NCBI GenBank assembly: GCA_021613535.1
Contig: CP075497.1
Coordinates: forward strand, 12,834,001-12,898,000
DNA length: 64,000 nucleotides
Source: Adineta vaga
Lineage: Eukaryota; Rotifera
Reading direction: 5' to 3'
Every line of letters begins with the position of its first letter. The stretch's first letter is position 1. The notes beneath the pieces were generated by a model. It saw only the letters and a program-made list of their open reading frames with translations. It did no database searches and was not told where the DNA came from. Below, in pieces: positions 63,230 through 64,000 of the stretch. The position numbers and the translations under genes are program-made.

Positions 63230-64000
63230 ATGTTTCATATGAAATCTGTTTTGTATTTTATTTTCTTACATTGTATTGTAGCTGTACCACAAATGAATCT
63301 TTATTTTACTGATCAAGTAAACGTCAATTTATTTGATGAGTTAGGTGTGCGATATAATTGTTTACGATTTTTTTCAAATCTCAAGCACAAAAGTGTTAGT
63401 CGAGACATCATATCGCTTTGTATGAGTGAATCATCATCAACACTCACCATTACAAATGATGAAGAAGATTCAATACAAAGATTTTCTTTTGATGATCTTG
63501 CAAAACGCAATATTACAAGTGAAGAATTATATCAATGGTCAATACCAATTGATACAATTGAACAATATCAATACTATTTACAATCAAATGACTCGTCTTT
63601 GACAAAAGAATTCATTTATAATTGTACATTACCAAGATTTGGACCAATGTGTCAATATGAATTATATTATTATCATCAAAACTATTCAACATTATTGGAA
63701 ATGATTCATGGTTATTATCAAAACGATTTACATAAGTCAAATGGTACGACGTTTTATACTCATTTGAAATGTAATCGTGGTTATGCACCTGTATGTTTAG
63801 ATTGGTCAGAAATTTGTGATGGTAAAGTTGATTGTCTTGATGGAAATTATGATGAAGAACATTGTTGGCAACTTGAACTGAATGAATGTCAAGAAAATGA
63901 ATTTAAATGTACGATTGGACAATGTATACCGAATGAATTTCTTCATGATAGATCAGGAAGTTTCGATTGTATTGATAGATCTGATGAAATAACAAGAAAG
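63230..64000 (+). CDS. Secreted or membrane protein with LDL-receptor class A repeats, truncated by window end
   Basis: Open from ATG 63230 to the last base (257 codons). The first 22 residues form a signal peptide (hydrophobic SVLYFIFLHCIVAV). Residues 23-170 are an unrecognised N-terminal region with scattered Cys. From about residue 180, CNRGYAPVCLDWSEICDGK and then DCLDGNYDE form an LDLa module with the calcium-binding D-G-K-x-D-C-x-D-G-x-x-D-E pattern. A second module starts at CQENEFKCTIGQCIPNEF and runs to DRSDE. I recall this arrangement from bdelloid proteins that continue into more LDLa and EGF modules and sometimes a 7TM domain (GRL101-like). The remainder lies beyond the window, so the membrane topology is unknown. 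Confidence 0.75.
   Translation, partial: MFHMKSVLYFIFLHCIVAVPQMNLYFTDQVNVNLFDELGVRYNCLRFFSNLKHKSVSRDIISLCMSESSSTLTITNDEEDSIQRFSFDDLAKRNITSEELYQWSIPIDTIEQYQYYLQSNDSSLTKEFIYNCTLPRFGPMCQYELYYYHQNYSTLLEMIHGYYQNDLHKSNGTTFYTHLKCNRGYAPVCLDWSEICDGKVDCLDGNYDEEHCWQLELNECQENEFKCTIGQCIPNEFLHDRSGSFDCIDRSDEITRK

Overview
The window looks like nuclear DNA from a bdelloid rotifer. It is AT-rich with low gene density, and introns are short (57-60 nt is common) with GT...AG ends. The gene content is also typical: lineage-expanded rhodopsin-like 7TM receptors, a multi-domain protein ending in a mono-ADP-ribosyltransferase domain, F-box/LRR proteins, poly-threonine type II membrane proteins, and intronless or fungal-like metabolic genes. 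Dispersed GTGTGGGTGT-type tracts match the hexamer I recall as the bdelloid telomere repeat (TGTGGG). Spacious intergenic DNA favours a Rotaria-like species over a compact Adineta genome; this is inference. Several genes were rebuilt by hand from splice signals and intron phase.

Layout. 1-3.3 kb: a six-exon minus-strand gene for a type II membrane protein with a poly-Thr stalk and a Cys-rich end. 3.3-8.7 kb: no recognisable gene. 8.7-19 kb: four genes for type II Golgi-like proteins. One is a GT31-like plus GT25-like fusion, and beside it is a head-to-head paralogue with a shortened first domain. The other two are putative glycosyltransferases. 19-22 kb: intergenic DNA with a degenerate repeat element. 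22.2-22.6 kb: a secreted protein with two CS-alpha-beta defensin-like modules. 23.9-25.5 kb: a three-exon mitochondrial phosphate carrier of fungal MIR1 type. 26.5-38.9 kb: four 7TM receptors interleaved with an 800-residue ADP-ribosyltransferase gene (31.2-33.9 kb) and an intronless NmrA-like reductase (34.3-35.2 kb).

39.6-43.9 kb: an ionotropic-glutamate-receptor-like gene followed on the same strand by two ORFs of a bdelloid-type cytosolic family. A strong donor/acceptor pair of matching phase suggests that the receptor and the first ORF may be one transcript. 45-47.7 kb: an orphan discoidin-like exon, an F-box ORF and a beta-trefoil lectin-like exon. 48-51.3 kb: a repeat-rich block with a 30-bp GGTTCTG minisatellite, a 74-bp tandem array running into a hairpin of about 105-bp arms, and an F-box-like gene fragment. 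53.8-56 kb: an F-box/LRR gene with ten consecutive LRR exons in near-identical 141-bp exon-plus-intron units. 58.8-62 kb: two tandem 7TM receptor paralogues with mosaic identity. The window ends inside a secreted or membrane protein with LDL-receptor class A repeats (63.2 kb onward).

No prokaryote-style operon is visible. The themes are cell-surface sensing (six 7TM receptors, an iGluR-like channel, lectin-like and LDLa modules), Golgi glycan modification, and candidate innate-immune or stress proteins (tandem defensin-like, F-box/LRR, ADP-ribosyltransferase). No identification was checked by database search; family names come from motifs and memory.
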